Part shown: positions 54,102 to 62,587 of the stretch, piece after piece
Layout: every line of letters starts with the position of its first letter
How positions within the stretch are numbered: the stretch's first letter is position 1
Source of the DNA: Gaiellasilicea sp963731615
Lineage (GTDB): Bacteria > Actinomycetota > Thermoleophilia > Gaiellales > Gaiellaceae
Assembly (NCBI GenBank): GCA_963731615.1
Contig: CAVSWD010000001.1
Coordinates: 511,254-575,253, forward strand
Direction: 5' to 3'
DNA: 64,000 nucleotides
Made by a program: the position numbers and the translations under genes
Notes under the pieces: generated by a model
Databases searched by the model: none
The model's input: only the letters and a program-made list of their open reading frames with translations
What the model was told of the DNA's origin: nothing

Positions 54102-54115
54102 GAGCATCGATGATC
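54102..54115. promoter_or_regulatory. Operator palindrome, site 3 (gntR)
   Basis: GAGCATCGATGATC, read on the complement as GATCATCGATGCTC, matches GATNATCGATNATC with one mismatch; an extra TCGATTGTC half-site adjoins it. It ends eight bases before the regulator's TTG start, suggesting autoregulation. Confidence 0.6.
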
Positions 54116-54123
54116 GCCGCGGC

Positions 54124-54783
54124 TTGAGTATCGCGCGCACCGTCCTCAGGGAACAGGTCAAGGACATCCTCCTCGAACGGATCCTCCGTGGCGAGCTCGA
54201 GCCCGGCGAGCGCCTCGTCGAGACACGGCTCGCCCGTGAGCTCGGCACGAGCCAGGCGCCGGTGCGCGAGGCGCTGCGCGACCTCGAGCTGCTGCGGCTC
54301 GTCGAGTCGGAGCCGTTTCGCGGCGCGCGTGTGCGTGCTGTCGACGATGCACGGCTGCTGCCGGTGTTCCCGGTCCGCGCCGTGCTCGAGGAGCTCGCGG
54401 CTTGTGAGGCGGCACGAGACGAGGATCGCGATCTCGGGCCGCTCGACCACGAGCTAGAGGCGATGCGGGAGGCCGCCGCCGCGGCCGACTGGCACACGCA
54501 GATCGTCCACGACCTCGCGTTCCACCGGACGATTGTCGAGATGGCCGGCAACGAGCCGTTGCTCCAGTCCTGGCTCATCCTCGGCGTCGAGGTCTCGACG
54601 GCGTTCGCGACCTACCAGACCTTCTGGGATCAGACCGAGCTCGCCGAGTTCCACCTCCCGATTCTGGAGGCGATCCGCGCCGGCGACGCCAGGCGCGCGG
54701 GTGCGGAGGCGCGCAAGCACGTCCGGCGGACCGAGCGCGTGGTGCGGCGGCGAATGCGAGACGCCCGCGGACGAGCTCAGTGA
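54124..54783 (+). CDS. GntR family regulator, FCD subfamily
   Basis: 219 residues. The winged helix (REQVKDILLERILRGELEPGERL, then LARELGTSQAPVREALRDLE) is followed by an all-helical FCD effector domain with the metal-binding Asp/His set (VHDLAFHRTIVEMAGN, FHLPILEAI, RKHVRRTE). FCD regulators respond to carboxylates or sugar acids. The palindrome next to its start and four similar sites make it the probable master regulator of the region. TTG start; its stop overlaps the next gene. Confidence 0.9.
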   Translation: MSIARTVLREQVKDILLERILRGELEPGERLVETRLARELGTSQAPVREALRDLELLRLVESEPFRGARVRAVDDARLLPVFPVRAVLEELAACEAARDEDRDLGPLDHELEAMREAAAAADWHTQIVHDLAFHRTIVEMAGNEPLLQSWLILGVEVSTAFATYQTFWDQTELAEFHLPILEAIRAGDARRAGAEARKHVRRTERVVRRRMRDARGRAQ

Positions 54784-55688
54784 AGCTTGGACTGCTCACC
54801 GCTCCGTTCCCGCGCCGGTCGCTGCAGCAGGTCGCGGCCTGGGCCGCAGGCGAGGGCTTCGAGATGCTCGAAGTCGCCTGCTGGCCGGCCGCCGGTGGCG
54901 AGCGGCGGCGGTACGCGGGCACGTCGCACATCGACGTCGCGAAGGTCGATGCCGGCCGCGTGCGCGACGTCCTCGACCGGCACGGCCTCGAGATCTCGTC
55001 GCTCGCCTACTACCCGAACAACCTCCACCCGGATCCGAAGGAGCGGCGAGCCGCGAACGCGCACTTGCGGAAGGTGATCGATGCGGCGGCAAAGCTCGGA
55101 GTCCCCACCGTCGGCACCTTCGCCGGCCGCGACCAGACGAAGAACGTTCCGGACAACTTCCGCGAGTTCCGCAAGGTCTGGCCTCGGCTCGTCGATCACG
55201 CGGAGAAGCGCGGCGTCAAGATCGCGATCGAGAACTGCCCGATGATCTTCTCCTACGACGAGTGGCCCGGCGGCACGAATCTCGCCGCCACCCCGGCTGC
55301 GTGGGACGAGATGTTCTCGATCGTCGACAGCTCGAGCTTCGGCCTCAACCTCGATCCGTCGCACCTCGTCTGGCTGATGATCGACGCCGAGCGGGCGGTA
55401 CGCGACTACGCAGAGAAGCTCTTCCACGTCCACGCGAAGGATCTCGAGATCGACCGGGACGGGCTCTACCGCAACGGGACGCTCTCACTCGGGATGGGCT
55501 GGCAGGTGCCACGCCTGCCGGGTCTCGGCGAGGTGCGTTGGGACCGCTTCATCGCCGCCCTTTACCGCGCCGGCTACGACGGCGTCGTCTCGGTCGAGCA
55601 CGAGGACAGGACGTTCGAGGGCAGCGAGGCGCTCGTCAAGCGCGGTTTCCTCATTGCTCGCGACACGCTTAGGCCGCTGCTGCATTGA
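54780..55688 (+). CDS. Sugar phosphate isomerase/epimerase-like TIM barrel
   Basis: 302 residues of the AP-endonuclease-2-like barrel. GLLTAPFPRRSLQQVAAWAA, LEISSLAYYPNNLHPDP, VTVGTF-type strand PTVGTFAGRDQTKN, KIAIENCPMIFSYDEWPGG (metal Glu), LNLDPSHLVWL (metal Asp/His), HVHAKDLE (His) and VVSVEHEDRTF (Glu) are all present. Related enzymes are hydroxypyruvate isomerases, IolE and tagatose epimerases. GTG start, coupled to gntR. Confidence 0.88.
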   Translation: MKLGLLTAPFPRRSLQQVAAWAAGEGFEMLEVACWPAAGGERRRYAGTSHIDVAKVDAGRVRDVLDRHGLEISSLAYYPNNLHPDPKERRAANAHLRKVIDAAAKLGVPTVGTFAGRDQTKNVPDNFREFRKVWPRLVDHAEKRGVKIAIENCPMIFSYDEWPGGTNLAATPAAWDEMFSIVDSSSFGLNLDPSHLVWLMIDAERAVRDYAEKLFHVHAKDLEIDRDGLYRNGTLSLGMGWQVPRLPGLGEVRWDRFIAALYRAGYDGVVSVEHEDRTFEGSEALVKRGFLIARDTLRPLLH

Positions 55689-56619
55689 CGCGGCGGTAGT
55701 GCTCGATCGTCCGCCGCACGCCTTCGGCGAGCGGGGTGCGCGGTAGCGGGCCGATCAGGCGCTCCAGCTTCGTTGCCTCGAGCGTCTCGGGGAACGGCAG
55801 CTGGTCTTCAGTCCACGTGATCCGTCCCGAAACCTCGGGCACGACCGTCTCGATCGCGGCAGCGACGTCCTGCGTCGACGCGGCGACACCGGGAAAGTTC
55901 GCGACGTGCGCGCCCTCCGTCGCCGCGGCCGAGGCGCGGGCGAATGCGACTCCCACGTCGGGCGCGAAGTCGTACTGCACCGTGCTGCCGTAGCCGATCT
56001 CGAAGCCGTCGCCGCGTGCGGCGGCCGCCATCGCCAGCGAGGGACCGGAGGTCAGGCCCTGATCGCGAGCGGGTCCGTAGACGACGTAGGGCCGGATCCC
56101 GATCGACGCAATGCCTTCGTCCGCCCAGAAGATCCGCGTCGTCCCCTCGTTGGCGAGCTTGTAGACACCGTAGAGCGTCGTCGGGCGGGTGCCGCCGGAC
56201 TCGGGTGCTGGGGACGGGTCGGCATCGGTGTAGACGGCCGTGGAGCTGGCGTAGGCGACACCGGCGATCCGCTCGCGCCGCGCCTTCACCGCTTCGAGCA
56301 CCGCAACCGTGCCGAGCACGTTGACGCGGGCGCCGGCGGCCGGGTCGGCCCGGCAGAACGGCACCTGGAGCGCAGCGAGATGGACGACGCGCGTGATCCC
56401 GTGCTCGTCGAACGCCCTCCCGAGCGCGTCAGCATCTGTGACGTCCCCGCGAACGAGCGCAACGCGGCCCAGCTCGTCCGCGTCGAGCACGAGCCGCAGG
56501 CGGGCGTCGTCGCCGCCGAGGTCGTAGCCGATGGGCTCCTCGCCCTGGTCGAGCAGCGCCTTGACCGTCCAGGCGCCCAGGCAGCCGAGCGCGCCCGTGA
56601 CGAGCACGCGATCAGGCAA
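55669..56619 (-). CDS. NAD-dependent epimerase/dehydratase family (extended SDR)
   Basis: 316 residues. VLVTGALGCLGAWTVKALLD is the NAD Rossmann motif, ASSTAVYTD holds the Ser/Thr, LYGVYKLANE the Tyr-x3-Lys pair, and RPYVVYGPARDQG the C-domain. It resembles uronate/aldose dehydrogenase-like or sugar epimerase proteins. TTG start overlapping the aldehyde dehydrogenase stop; last gene of the SDR-FAH-ALDH operon. It converges on the isomerase gene with 20 bases overlap. Confidence 0.85.
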   Translation of the reverse strand: MPDRVLVTGALGCLGAWTVKALLDQGEEPIGYDLGGDDARLRLVLDADELGRVALVRGDVTDADALGRAFDEHGITRVVHLAALQVPFCRADPAAGARVNVLGTVAVLEAVKARRERIAGVAYASSTAVYTDADPSPAPESGGTRPTTLYGVYKLANEGTTRIFWADEGIASIGIRPYVVYGPARDQGLTSGPSLAMAAAARGDGFEIGYGSTVQYDFAPDVGVAFARASAAATEGAHVANFPGVAASTQDVAAAIETVVPEVSGRITWTEDQLPFPETLEATKLERLIGPLPRTPLAEGVRRTIEHYRRVNAAAA

Positions 56620-58072
56620 GCGGTGCGTCCTGATAGACCGTGACCGTCTCCGTGTAGAACTCGATCGCGGCGCGGCCCTGCTCGTGCGGGCCCCAGCCCG
56701 ACTCCTTGACGCCGCCGAAGGGGACGTGCACGTCGGCCCCGGCCGTCTGCGAGTTGACGTGGATTATTCCCGCGCCGATCTCCTCGCTGAACCGCTGCAC
56801 GACGTGCAGGTCACGCGTGAAGAGCCCGGCCGAGAGGCCGAAGCGAACGGCGTTCGCCCGCTCGATCGCCTCGTCGAACGTGTCGAAGCGGTAGAGCGAG
56901 GTGACGGGGCCGAACACCTCCTCGCAGGAGAGCTCGGCGTCGTCGGCGAGACCCTCGACGAGCGTCGGTGCGATCAGGTAGCCCTCGTCGTCCGTGCGCT
57001 CGCCGCCGGCGAGCACGGTCCCGTCGCTGCGGGCGCGCGCGATCGCGGCCAGGATCTCCTCCATCGCGTTCTCGTTTACCACCGGCCCGACCTCGACGTC
57101 CGGATCGGCGGGATCGCCGACCTTGCCGGCGGCGATGCGCGCGAGCATCCGCTCGCGAAAGTCGTCGTAGACGGCGTCCTGGACGAGGATGCGGCGCGTC
57201 GCAGTGCACTTCTGGCCCGCCGACCAGAAGGCGCCGGCGTAGGCGGCCTCGACCGCGCGGTCGAGCTCGGCGTCGGCCATGACGACGAGCGGGTTCTGGC
57301 CGCCGAGCTCGAGCTGGACGCGGCAGTTGCGGGCCGTGGCCTCGTCGCGCACCGAACGGCCGACCGGCACCGAGCCGGTGAACGAGATCGCGCGGACGTC
57401 GGGGTTGCGGACGAGCTCGGCTCCGACCTTCGATCCTGCGCCGGTCAGCACGTTGAGGACGCCGGCCGGCAGCCCGGCCTCGGCGAAGCACTCGGCGACG
57501 TGCAGGCCGGTCCGGGGCGCCTCGTACCCGAGCTTGAGGACGACGGTGTTGCCGTGGATCAGCGCCGGAGCGAGCTTCCAGACCGGGATCGCGATCGGGA
57601 AGTTCCAGGGCGTGATCAGGGCGACGACGCCGAGCGGGCGGCGGAGCGTGTAGAGCCGCTGGTTCGGCACCGAGGGTGCATAGAGCTCGCCGATGGGCCG
57701 CCAGGCCTCGCCGGCGGCGAAGCGGAGGATGGTGGCGGCGCGCATCGCCTCCAGGCGCGCCTCGCGGAGTGGCTTGCCCATCTCAGCCGTCATGTCCTGC
57801 GCGATCTGCTCGGCGCGGGCCTCGATCGCGTCGGCGGCCTTGCCGAAGTACGAAGCGCGCTGTGCGGGCGGGAGCGCCGACCACGCCGGGAAGGCGTTGC
57901 CCGCCGCTTCCACCGCAGCACGGCCGTCCGCGGCATCCGATGCCGGATAGACGCCGGTCACCTGCGAGGGACGCCAGGGGCTCCGCTTCTCGTAGCGCTC
58001 GCCGCTCGCGCTCTCGCGCCATTCGCCGCCCACGTAGTTCTTGGCGGGGGCTCCGGTGAGCGTGTCAGACAT
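56612..58072 (-). CDS. Aldehyde dehydrogenase, 2-oxoglutarate semialdehyde dehydrogenase-like
   Basis: 486 residues. VALITPWNFPIAIPVWKLAP and FTGSVPVGRSVRDE form the NAD region, VQLELGGQNPLVVM holds the general base and WSAGQKCTATRRI the catalytic Cys. This subgroup contains the ketoglutarate semialdehyde dehydrogenases of sugar-acid (Weimberg) routes. The preceding FAH gene is 2-keto-3-deoxyarabinonate dehydratase-like, which would supply that substrate. ATG start overlaps the FAH stop by eight bases. Confidence 0.87.
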   Translation of the reverse strand: MSDTLTGAPAKNYVGGEWRESASGERYEKRSPWRPSQVTGVYPASDAADGRAAVEAAGNAFPAWSALPPAQRASYFGKAADAIEARAEQIAQDMTAEMGKPLREARLEAMRAATILRFAAGEAWRPIGELYAPSVPNQRLYTLRRPLGVVALITPWNFPIAIPVWKLAPALIHGNTVVLKLGYEAPRTGLHVAECFAEAGLPAGVLNVLTGAGSKVGAELVRNPDVRAISFTGSVPVGRSVRDEATARNCRVQLELGGQNPLVVMADAELDRAVEAAYAGAFWSAGQKCTATRRILVQDAVYDDFRERMLARIAAGKVGDPADPDVEVGPVVNENAMEEILAAIARARSDGTVLAGGERTDDEGYLIAPTLVEGLADDAELSCEEVFGPVTSLYRFDTFDEAIERANAVRFGLSAGLFTRDLHVVQRFSEEIGAGIIHVNSQTAGADVHVPFGGVKESGWGPHEQGRAAIEFYTETVTVYQDAPLA

Positions 58073-58889
58073 GGGCGAGGCTCCTTTCGAGCAGCGTGGA
58101 AGCGAGGACGACGGGGTTGGCGAGGATGCCGATTCCGGGCACCTCGATCTCGACGAGTTGGCCCGGCTCGAGTGTGAAGTCGTCGGGAGGGACGAGGCCG
58201 GTGCCGGTGAGGAGGACGCTGCCCGGCGGCACCGGGTTCTCGCGCAGCAGGAAGGCGACGAGGTCGGCGAACGTTCGCTTCATCCGCGCGGTCGAGGTCT
58301 CGCCGGCGAAGACCTCACGCCCCGCGTCGGAGAGGATCCGCATCCGGATCTCGCACGGCTCGGCGGGGAGGGGGGAGAGGACGGACGGGCCGATTGCGCA
58401 CGCGCCGGCGTAGACCTTTGCCTGCGGCAGGTAGAGCGGGTTCGCTCCCTCGATCTCGCGGGACGAGACGTCGTTGCCGATCGTGACACCGGCGATCTCG
58501 CCGCCGGCTCCGAGAACGAGCCCGAGCTCCGGCTCGGGGACGTTCCAGGCGGAATCGGAGCGGACGCCAATCGGCTCGCCCGGGCCGACCGTGCGGCGGC
58601 AGTCGGCGTCCTTGAGGAAGAGCTCCGGCCGCTCGGCGTCGTAGACGAGCGTGTACACGTCCTGCGCGGCGCTCTCCTCGATGCGCGCGTCGCGCGAGCG
58701 CTCGTAGGTGACTCCGGCGCACCAGACCTCGGGCGGATCGAGCGGCCGCAGCAGCTCGTACGGCGCCGGCAACGTCAGCCGGTCTCGGTCGAGCAGCTCG
58801 ATCAGGCCGCTGCGCTCGGCGTCGACGACACCGTCCTCCACGACGCCGTTCTCGATCCCGTCCGGCCCCCGCAGACGCACGCTGAGCAC
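58065..58889 (-). CDS. FAH family protein, 2-keto-3-deoxyarabinonate dehydratase-like
   Basis: 274 residues. CAGVTYERSRDARIEES, PELFLKDADCRRTVGPGEP, IGVRSDSAWNVPEPELGLVL and GNDVSSREIEGANPLYLPQA are diagnostic of the sugar-acid FAH branch (KdaD), which dehydrates 2-keto-3-deoxypentonate to 2-oxoglutarate semialdehyde. The EPE and NDVSSREIE motifs bind the metal. GTG start overlaps the SDR stop by one base. The next gene encodes the matching semialdehyde dehydrogenase. Confidence 0.85.
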   Translation of the reverse strand: MLSVRLRGPDGIENGVVEDGVVDAERSGLIELLDRDRLTLPAPYELLRPLDPPEVWCAGVTYERSRDARIEESAAQDVYTLVYDAERPELFLKDADCRRTVGPGEPIGVRSDSAWNVPEPELGLVLGAGGEIAGVTIGNDVSSREIEGANPLYLPQAKVYAGACAIGPSVLSPLPAEPCEIRMRILSDAGREVFAGETSTARMKRTFADLVAFLLRENPVPPGSVLLTGTGLVPPDDFTLEPGQLVEIEVPGIGILANPVVLASTLLERSLAHV

Positions 58890-59623
58890 TAGTAGACCGC
58901 CCGCCCGCCGGAGATGTCGTAGGTCGCGCCCGTTGAGAACGAGCACTCCTCGCTGGCGAGCCAGCAGACCAGGGCGGCGACCTCGTCCGCGGTTCCCATC
59001 CTGCCCATCGGAATCCGCTCGACCATGTAGTCGATGTGAGCCTGCGTGAGCCCGTCGAGGATCGGAGTCTCGACGACGGCGGGGGCGATGCAGTTGACGA
59101 GCACCCCGGTTCGGGCGAGATCCTTGCCGATCGCCTTCGTCAGCGCGATCACGGCAGCCTTCGAGGCCGAGTACGCAGCCGCCATCGGGTTGCCTTCCTT
59201 GCCCGCCATCGAGGCGACGTTGACGATGCGGCCGTAGCCTCGCTCGGTCATCCCGCGGGCGGCGGCGCGGTTGCAATAGAAGACACCGTCGGTGTTGATC
59301 GCCAGCACCCGCCGCCACTCGTCGTCCGGGATCTCGAGGCTCGGCAGCGACTGGCCGGGGATGCCGGCGGCGCAGACGAGCACGTCGATCGGGCCCAGCT
59401 CGCGTTCGACGCGCTCCACGGCCGCGTCGACGTCGGCGGAGCGGGAAACGTCGCCGGCGACGGCGAGAAGGCCGTCGCTGGGCTCCGCATTCAGGTCGAG
59501 GGTCGCGACGCGGGCGCCTTCGGCCGTGAGCCGGCGCGCGACGGCTGCGCCGATGCCGCTCGCCCCGCCGGAGACGAGTGCGACTCTGCTCGAAAATCGA
59601 TTATCGTTCACGTGGTTGGCCAT
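58889..59623 (-). CDS. SDR family sugar/alcohol dehydrogenase
   Basis: 244 residues. RVALVSGGASGIGAAVARRL is the NAD motif, VLVCAAGIPG the NAG-like motif, RIVNVASMAGKEGNP the Ser, YSASKAAVIALTKAIGKDLA the Tyr/Lys, ending in TYDISGGRAVY. It heads the four-gene minus operon and, by context, may oxidise a sugar or its acid. ATG at 59623; operator site 4 lies within its first codons, which would allow repression at the start of the gene. Confidence 0.88.
   Translation of the reverse strand: MANHVNDNRFSSRVALVSGGASGIGAAVARRLTAEGARVATLDLNAEPSDGLLAVAGDVSRSADVDAAVERVERELGPIDVLVCAAGIPGQSLPSLEIPDDEWRRVLAINTDGVFYCNRAAARGMTERGYGRIVNVASMAGKEGNPMAAAYSASKAAVIALTKAIGKDLARTGVLVNCIAPAVVETPILDGLTQAHIDYMVERIPMGRMGTADEVAALVCWLASEECSFSTGATYDISGGRAVY
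59592..59605. promoter_or_regulatory. Operator palindrome, site 4 (SDR operon/diol dehydratase)
   Basis: GAAAATCGATTATC matches GATNATCGATNATC with one mismatch and extends to CGANAATCGATTNTCG. It lies in the 5' coding end of the SDR gene, 50 bases before the divergent diol dehydratase small-subunit start, so it may control both directions. Confidence 0.55.
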
Positions 59624-59655
59624 GGCTTCGCGTCAAGCCTAAAGCCTCATCGACC

Positions 59656-60069
59656 ATGAGCTTCGATCCGATCCGCGACTACCCGCTCGGCAGCCGGCGG
59701 CCGGACCTCGTTTCGACCCTCGACGGGACGCCGCTCGCCGACGTGACGCTCGAGGCGGTGCGTGCCGGGCGGATCACGGCACTCGATGCGAGAGCGACGC
59801 CGGAGACCCTGCGCCGCCAGGCAGCGGTGTCCCGCGCCGCCGGGCGGGAACCTCTGGCCGAGAGCCTGGAGCGAGCCGCCGAGCTGGCGCTCGTCCCCGA
59901 CGGCGAGCTGCTCCAGATCTACACGTCGCTGCGGCCCGGCCGGTCGACCGCGGCGGAGCTCGAGTCCTGGGCGGCTCGCCTGGACGGCTACGACGCGACC
60001 CGCACGGCCGCGTTCGTGCGCGAGGCCGCGGCGGTGTACGAGCAGCGAGGGCTGCTCGCGCGTGCGTAG
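59656..60069 (+). CDS. B12-dependent diol dehydratase small subunit
   Basis: 137 residues matching PduE/DhaE-type small subunits without their N-terminal extension. RDYPLGSRRPDLVSTLDGTP, then LADVTLEAVRAGRITALDAR, TPETLRRQAAVSRAAGREPL, LALVPDGELLQIYTSLRPGR and a final AAFVREAAAVYEQRGLL. It forms part of the adenosylcobalamin-dependent dehydratase. It precedes, rather than follows, the large-subunit gene, whose GTG overlaps its end by eight bases. ATG at 59656; only 32 bases from the divergent SDR start. Confidence 0.93.
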   Translation: MSFDPIRDYPLGSRRPDLVSTLDGTPLADVTLEAVRAGRITALDARATPETLRRQAAVSRAAGREPLAESLERAAELALVPDGELLQIYTSLRPGRSTAAELESWAARLDGYDATRTAAFVREAAAVYEQRGLLARA

Positions 60070-62296
60070 CCGCCGCTTCGAGGCGCGTGAGCGCCGGGAG
60101 TTGAGCCAGGAGGTGCTCGTCTCGCCGTACCCCGAGCTCGGGCTCGTCGCCGCCGCGGGGCCTCGCGATCCGGAGCCGGAGCTGCTGGTCGAGGAGGGCG
60201 TCGTCGTGCGGCTCGACGGCCGGGCTGCGCCCGATTTCGACGTCATCGACCGCTTCGTCGTCGCGCACGGGCTCGACCTCGGCGTCGCCGGCGAGGCGAT
60301 GGCGCTCGACGACCTGGCGCTCGGCCGGATGCTCGTGGACGTCGGCGTGCCAAGGAGCGAGCTCGTGCGACTCGCCCGCGGCCTGACGCCGGCGAAGCTC
60401 GCGCGCGTGATCGGTTTGCTCGACCCGGTCGAGCTGATGCTGGCGCTGAAGAAGCTTCGCGCGCGGCGCGCTCCCGCGAACCAGGCGCACGTGACGAACC
60501 TGAAGGAGAGCCCCGCATTGCTCGCGGCGGACGCAGCCGAGGCGGCGCGGCGAGGGTTCGCCGAGATGGAAACGACGGTCGGCGTCGCGCGCTACGCGCC
60601 GCTGAACGCGATCTCGCTTCTGATCGGCTCGCAGACGGGCCGGCCGGGTGTGATGACGCAGTGCGCGGTCGAGGAACGGCGCAACCTCGAGCTGGCGTTC
60701 CGCGGCCTCGTCTCCTACGCCGAGACACTGTCCGTTTACGGCACCGAGCCTGTCTTCGTGGACGGGGACGACACGCCGTGGTCGAAGGCGTTCCTCGGCG
60801 CCGCCTACGCCTCGCGGGGCGTCAAGGTGCGCTTCACCTCGGGCACCGGCTCCGAGGCCCTGATGGGCCATGCGCAGGGGTACTCGATGCTCTACCTCGA
60901 GGCCCGCTGCCTCGCCGCGGTGCGTGCGGCGGGCTCGCAGGGCGTGCAGAACGGGTCGATCTCCTGCGTTGCGCTCGTGCTCTCGGTGCCCGGCGGCACC
61001 AGAGCGATTCTGGGCGAGAACGTCCTCGCCGCCTGGCTCGACCTCGAGGTGGCCTCCGGCAACGACGCGATCGCTTCGCACTCAGAGATCCGCAAGACGG
61101 CGAAGCTGATGGGCCAGTTCCTGCCCGGCACCGACTTCGTCACCTCGGGCTACTCGGTGATGCCGCGCCGCGACAACACCTTCGGCGGCGGCAACTTCGA
61201 CGCGGACGACATCGACGAGTGGCTGACGATCCAACGCGACTGGCAGGTCGACGCGGGGATCGAGCCGGTGGCGGAGGCGGAGGTGCTGCGTGTCCGCGCA
61301 GAGGCCGCACGCGCCGTTCAGGCCCTCTTTGCCGAGCTCGGCCTACCGCCCGTCTCGGACGCCGAAGTCGAGGCCGCGACCGTCGCTCACGACTCCACCG
61401 AGATGCCCGACCGCGACCGGGCCGCCGACGTGGAGGCGGCCGACGAGCTCCTGGCACGTGGCGTCTCCGGGCTGGACGTCGCGCTCGCGCTCGACCGGCG
61501 CGGCTTCGGCGAGGTCGCGGAGGCGATCGTCTCGATGCAGCGACAGCGGATCTCGGCCGACTACCTGCAGACGGCCGCGGTGATCGACGCCGGCGGCCTC
61601 GTGCACTCGGCTGTGAACGACCCGAACGACTACAGCGGGCCTGGTACCGGCTACCGGCTCGACGGCGAGCGCTGGGAGCTCCTGCAGTCGCTGCCTCACG
61701 TCGTCGATCCGGCTGAGCTGCTCGGGAGCGAGACCGGCGCGGAGCCGGTCGTGCTCGAGCGCGGCGAGGCGGCGAAGGGCGCCGATCCGGCCGAGGTCGT
61801 CGTCGCGGTCGGGCCGGCGTTCGCGGCCGGAATCAGCAAGACGATCGCCGAGCACAGCCACCGGGACGTGCTCGAGGCGATCTGCGAGGGGATCCGCGAC
61901 GGCGGTGCAGAGCCGCGCCTCGTTCGCGTCTGCCGGGTCGCCGACGTCGCCTTCATCGCGCACGACGGCGCGCGGCTCTCCGGCTCCGGGATCGCGCTCG
62001 GGATCCAGTCGAAGGGCACCGCGGTGATCCATCGCGCCGATCTCGAGCCGCTGGACAACCTCGAGCTCTTCGGCATGTCGCCGCTCTACACGCTCGCGTC
62101 CTACCGCGCGATGGGCCAGAACGCCGCCGGGTACGCCCTCGGCCGCCGCGTCGGGCCGGTGCCGACCGAGCTCGACAACTTCGCGCGCGCGAAGCTGATC
62201 GTGAAGACGACGCTCTTGCACGCCCGCGAGGTGCAGGCGGTGCGGCCGGGCGCGGCGCCGGTCGAGCTCGAGCTCGCCGTGCCGGTCGCCAACTAG
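60062..62296 (+). CDS. B12-dependent diol dehydratase, fused large and medium subunits
   Basis: 744 residues. Positions 1-550 match the catalytic PduC-type TIM barrel: ANQAHVTNLKESPALLAADA, GFAEMETTVGVARYAPLNAI, SYAETLSVYGTEPVFVDGDD, GTGSEALMGHAQGYSMLYLE, YLQTAAVIDAGGLVHSAVND. After a linker near 555-575 comes a PduD-type medium subunit (VVVAVGPAFAAGISKTIAEH, then LSGSGIALGIQSKGTAVIHR). Gln141, His143, Glu170, Glu221, Gln296, Asp335 and Ser362 are all present at the numbering I remember for the Klebsiella alpha subunit, so radical dehydration of a 1,2-diol is expected. No reactivating factor or shell protein is in the window. Confidence 0.93.
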   Translation: MRSRRFEARERRELSQEVLVSPYPELGLVAAAGPRDPEPELLVEEGVVVRLDGRAAPDFDVIDRFVVAHGLDLGVAGEAMALDDLALGRMLVDVGVPRSELVRLARGLTPAKLARVIGLLDPVELMLALKKLRARRAPANQAHVTNLKESPALLAADAAEAARRGFAEMETTVGVARYAPLNAISLLIGSQTGRPGVMTQCAVEERRNLELAFRGLVSYAETLSVYGTEPVFVDGDDTPWSKAFLGAAYASRGVKVRFTSGTGSEALMGHAQGYSMLYLEARCLAAVRAAGSQGVQNGSISCVALVLSVPGGTRAILGENVLAAWLDLEVASGNDAIASHSEIRKTAKLMGQFLPGTDFVTSGYSVMPRRDNTFGGGNFDADDIDEWLTIQRDWQVDAGIEPVAEAEVLRVRAEAARAVQALFAELGLPPVSDAEVEAATVAHDSTEMPDRDRAADVEAADELLARGVSGLDVALALDRRGFGEVAEAIVSMQRQRISADYLQTAAVIDAGGLVHSAVNDPNDYSGPGTGYRLDGERWELLQSLPHVVDPAELLGSETGAEPVVLERGEAAKGADPAEVVVAVGPAFAAGISKTIAEHSHRDVLEAICEGIRDGGAEPRLVRVCRVADVAFIAHDGARLSGSGIALGIQSKGTAVIHRADLEPLDNLELFGMSPLYTLASYRAMGQNAAGYALGRRVGPVPTELDNFARAKLIVKTTLLHAREVQAVRPGAAPVELELAVPVAN

Positions 62297-62345
62297 GAGC
62301 GAGCAGCGCGTCCCGGCGGCACAGCCGCTCTTTCGCCAAACCCTC

Positions 62346-62528
62346 CTAGGCGCCCGGCTTGCCTCCCTGGCCCCAGTGCGTGGCCGGGACGCCCTGGATG
62401 ATCACGTGGATGTGCTCTATGGCGGCGCCGCTCGACTCGTGCAGCGCGTTCGTGAGCGCCTCGATCATCTTCGGCACCGACTCCTCGGTGACGCGGCGGT
62501 CGTAGAGCTTGACGTCGATCACGGGCAT
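62346..62528 (-). CDS. 4-oxalocrotonate tautomerase family protein
   Basis: 60 residues beginning with the catalytic Pro after Met: MPVIDVKLYDRRVTEESVPK, then IEALTNALHESSGAAIEHIH and a C-terminal VPATHWGQGG. Such trimers or hexamers tautomerise enols of 2-oxoacids. AGGAGG sits six bases before the ATG at 62528. It is divergent from the VOC gene. Confidence 0.88.
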   Translation of the reverse strand: MPVIDVKLYDRRVTEESVPKMIEALTNALHESSGAAIEHIHVIIQGVPATHWGQGGKPGA

Positions 62529-62587
62529 GTGCGGCCTCCTGTTGGCGGAGGGTCGATCCTAAGCCACCCGCGCGAGATACTCCTGTG

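Noticed and set aside
54530..54545. ACGATTGTCG inside the gntR coding region as a further operator
   Set aside because: It matches only the 9-base core without the flanking half-site and lies in coding sequence, so chance is likely.
59624..59655. Cobalamin riboswitch before the diol dehydratase
   Set aside because: The gap is only 32 bases and no B12-box-like sequence was seen there or elsewhere in the catabolic region.
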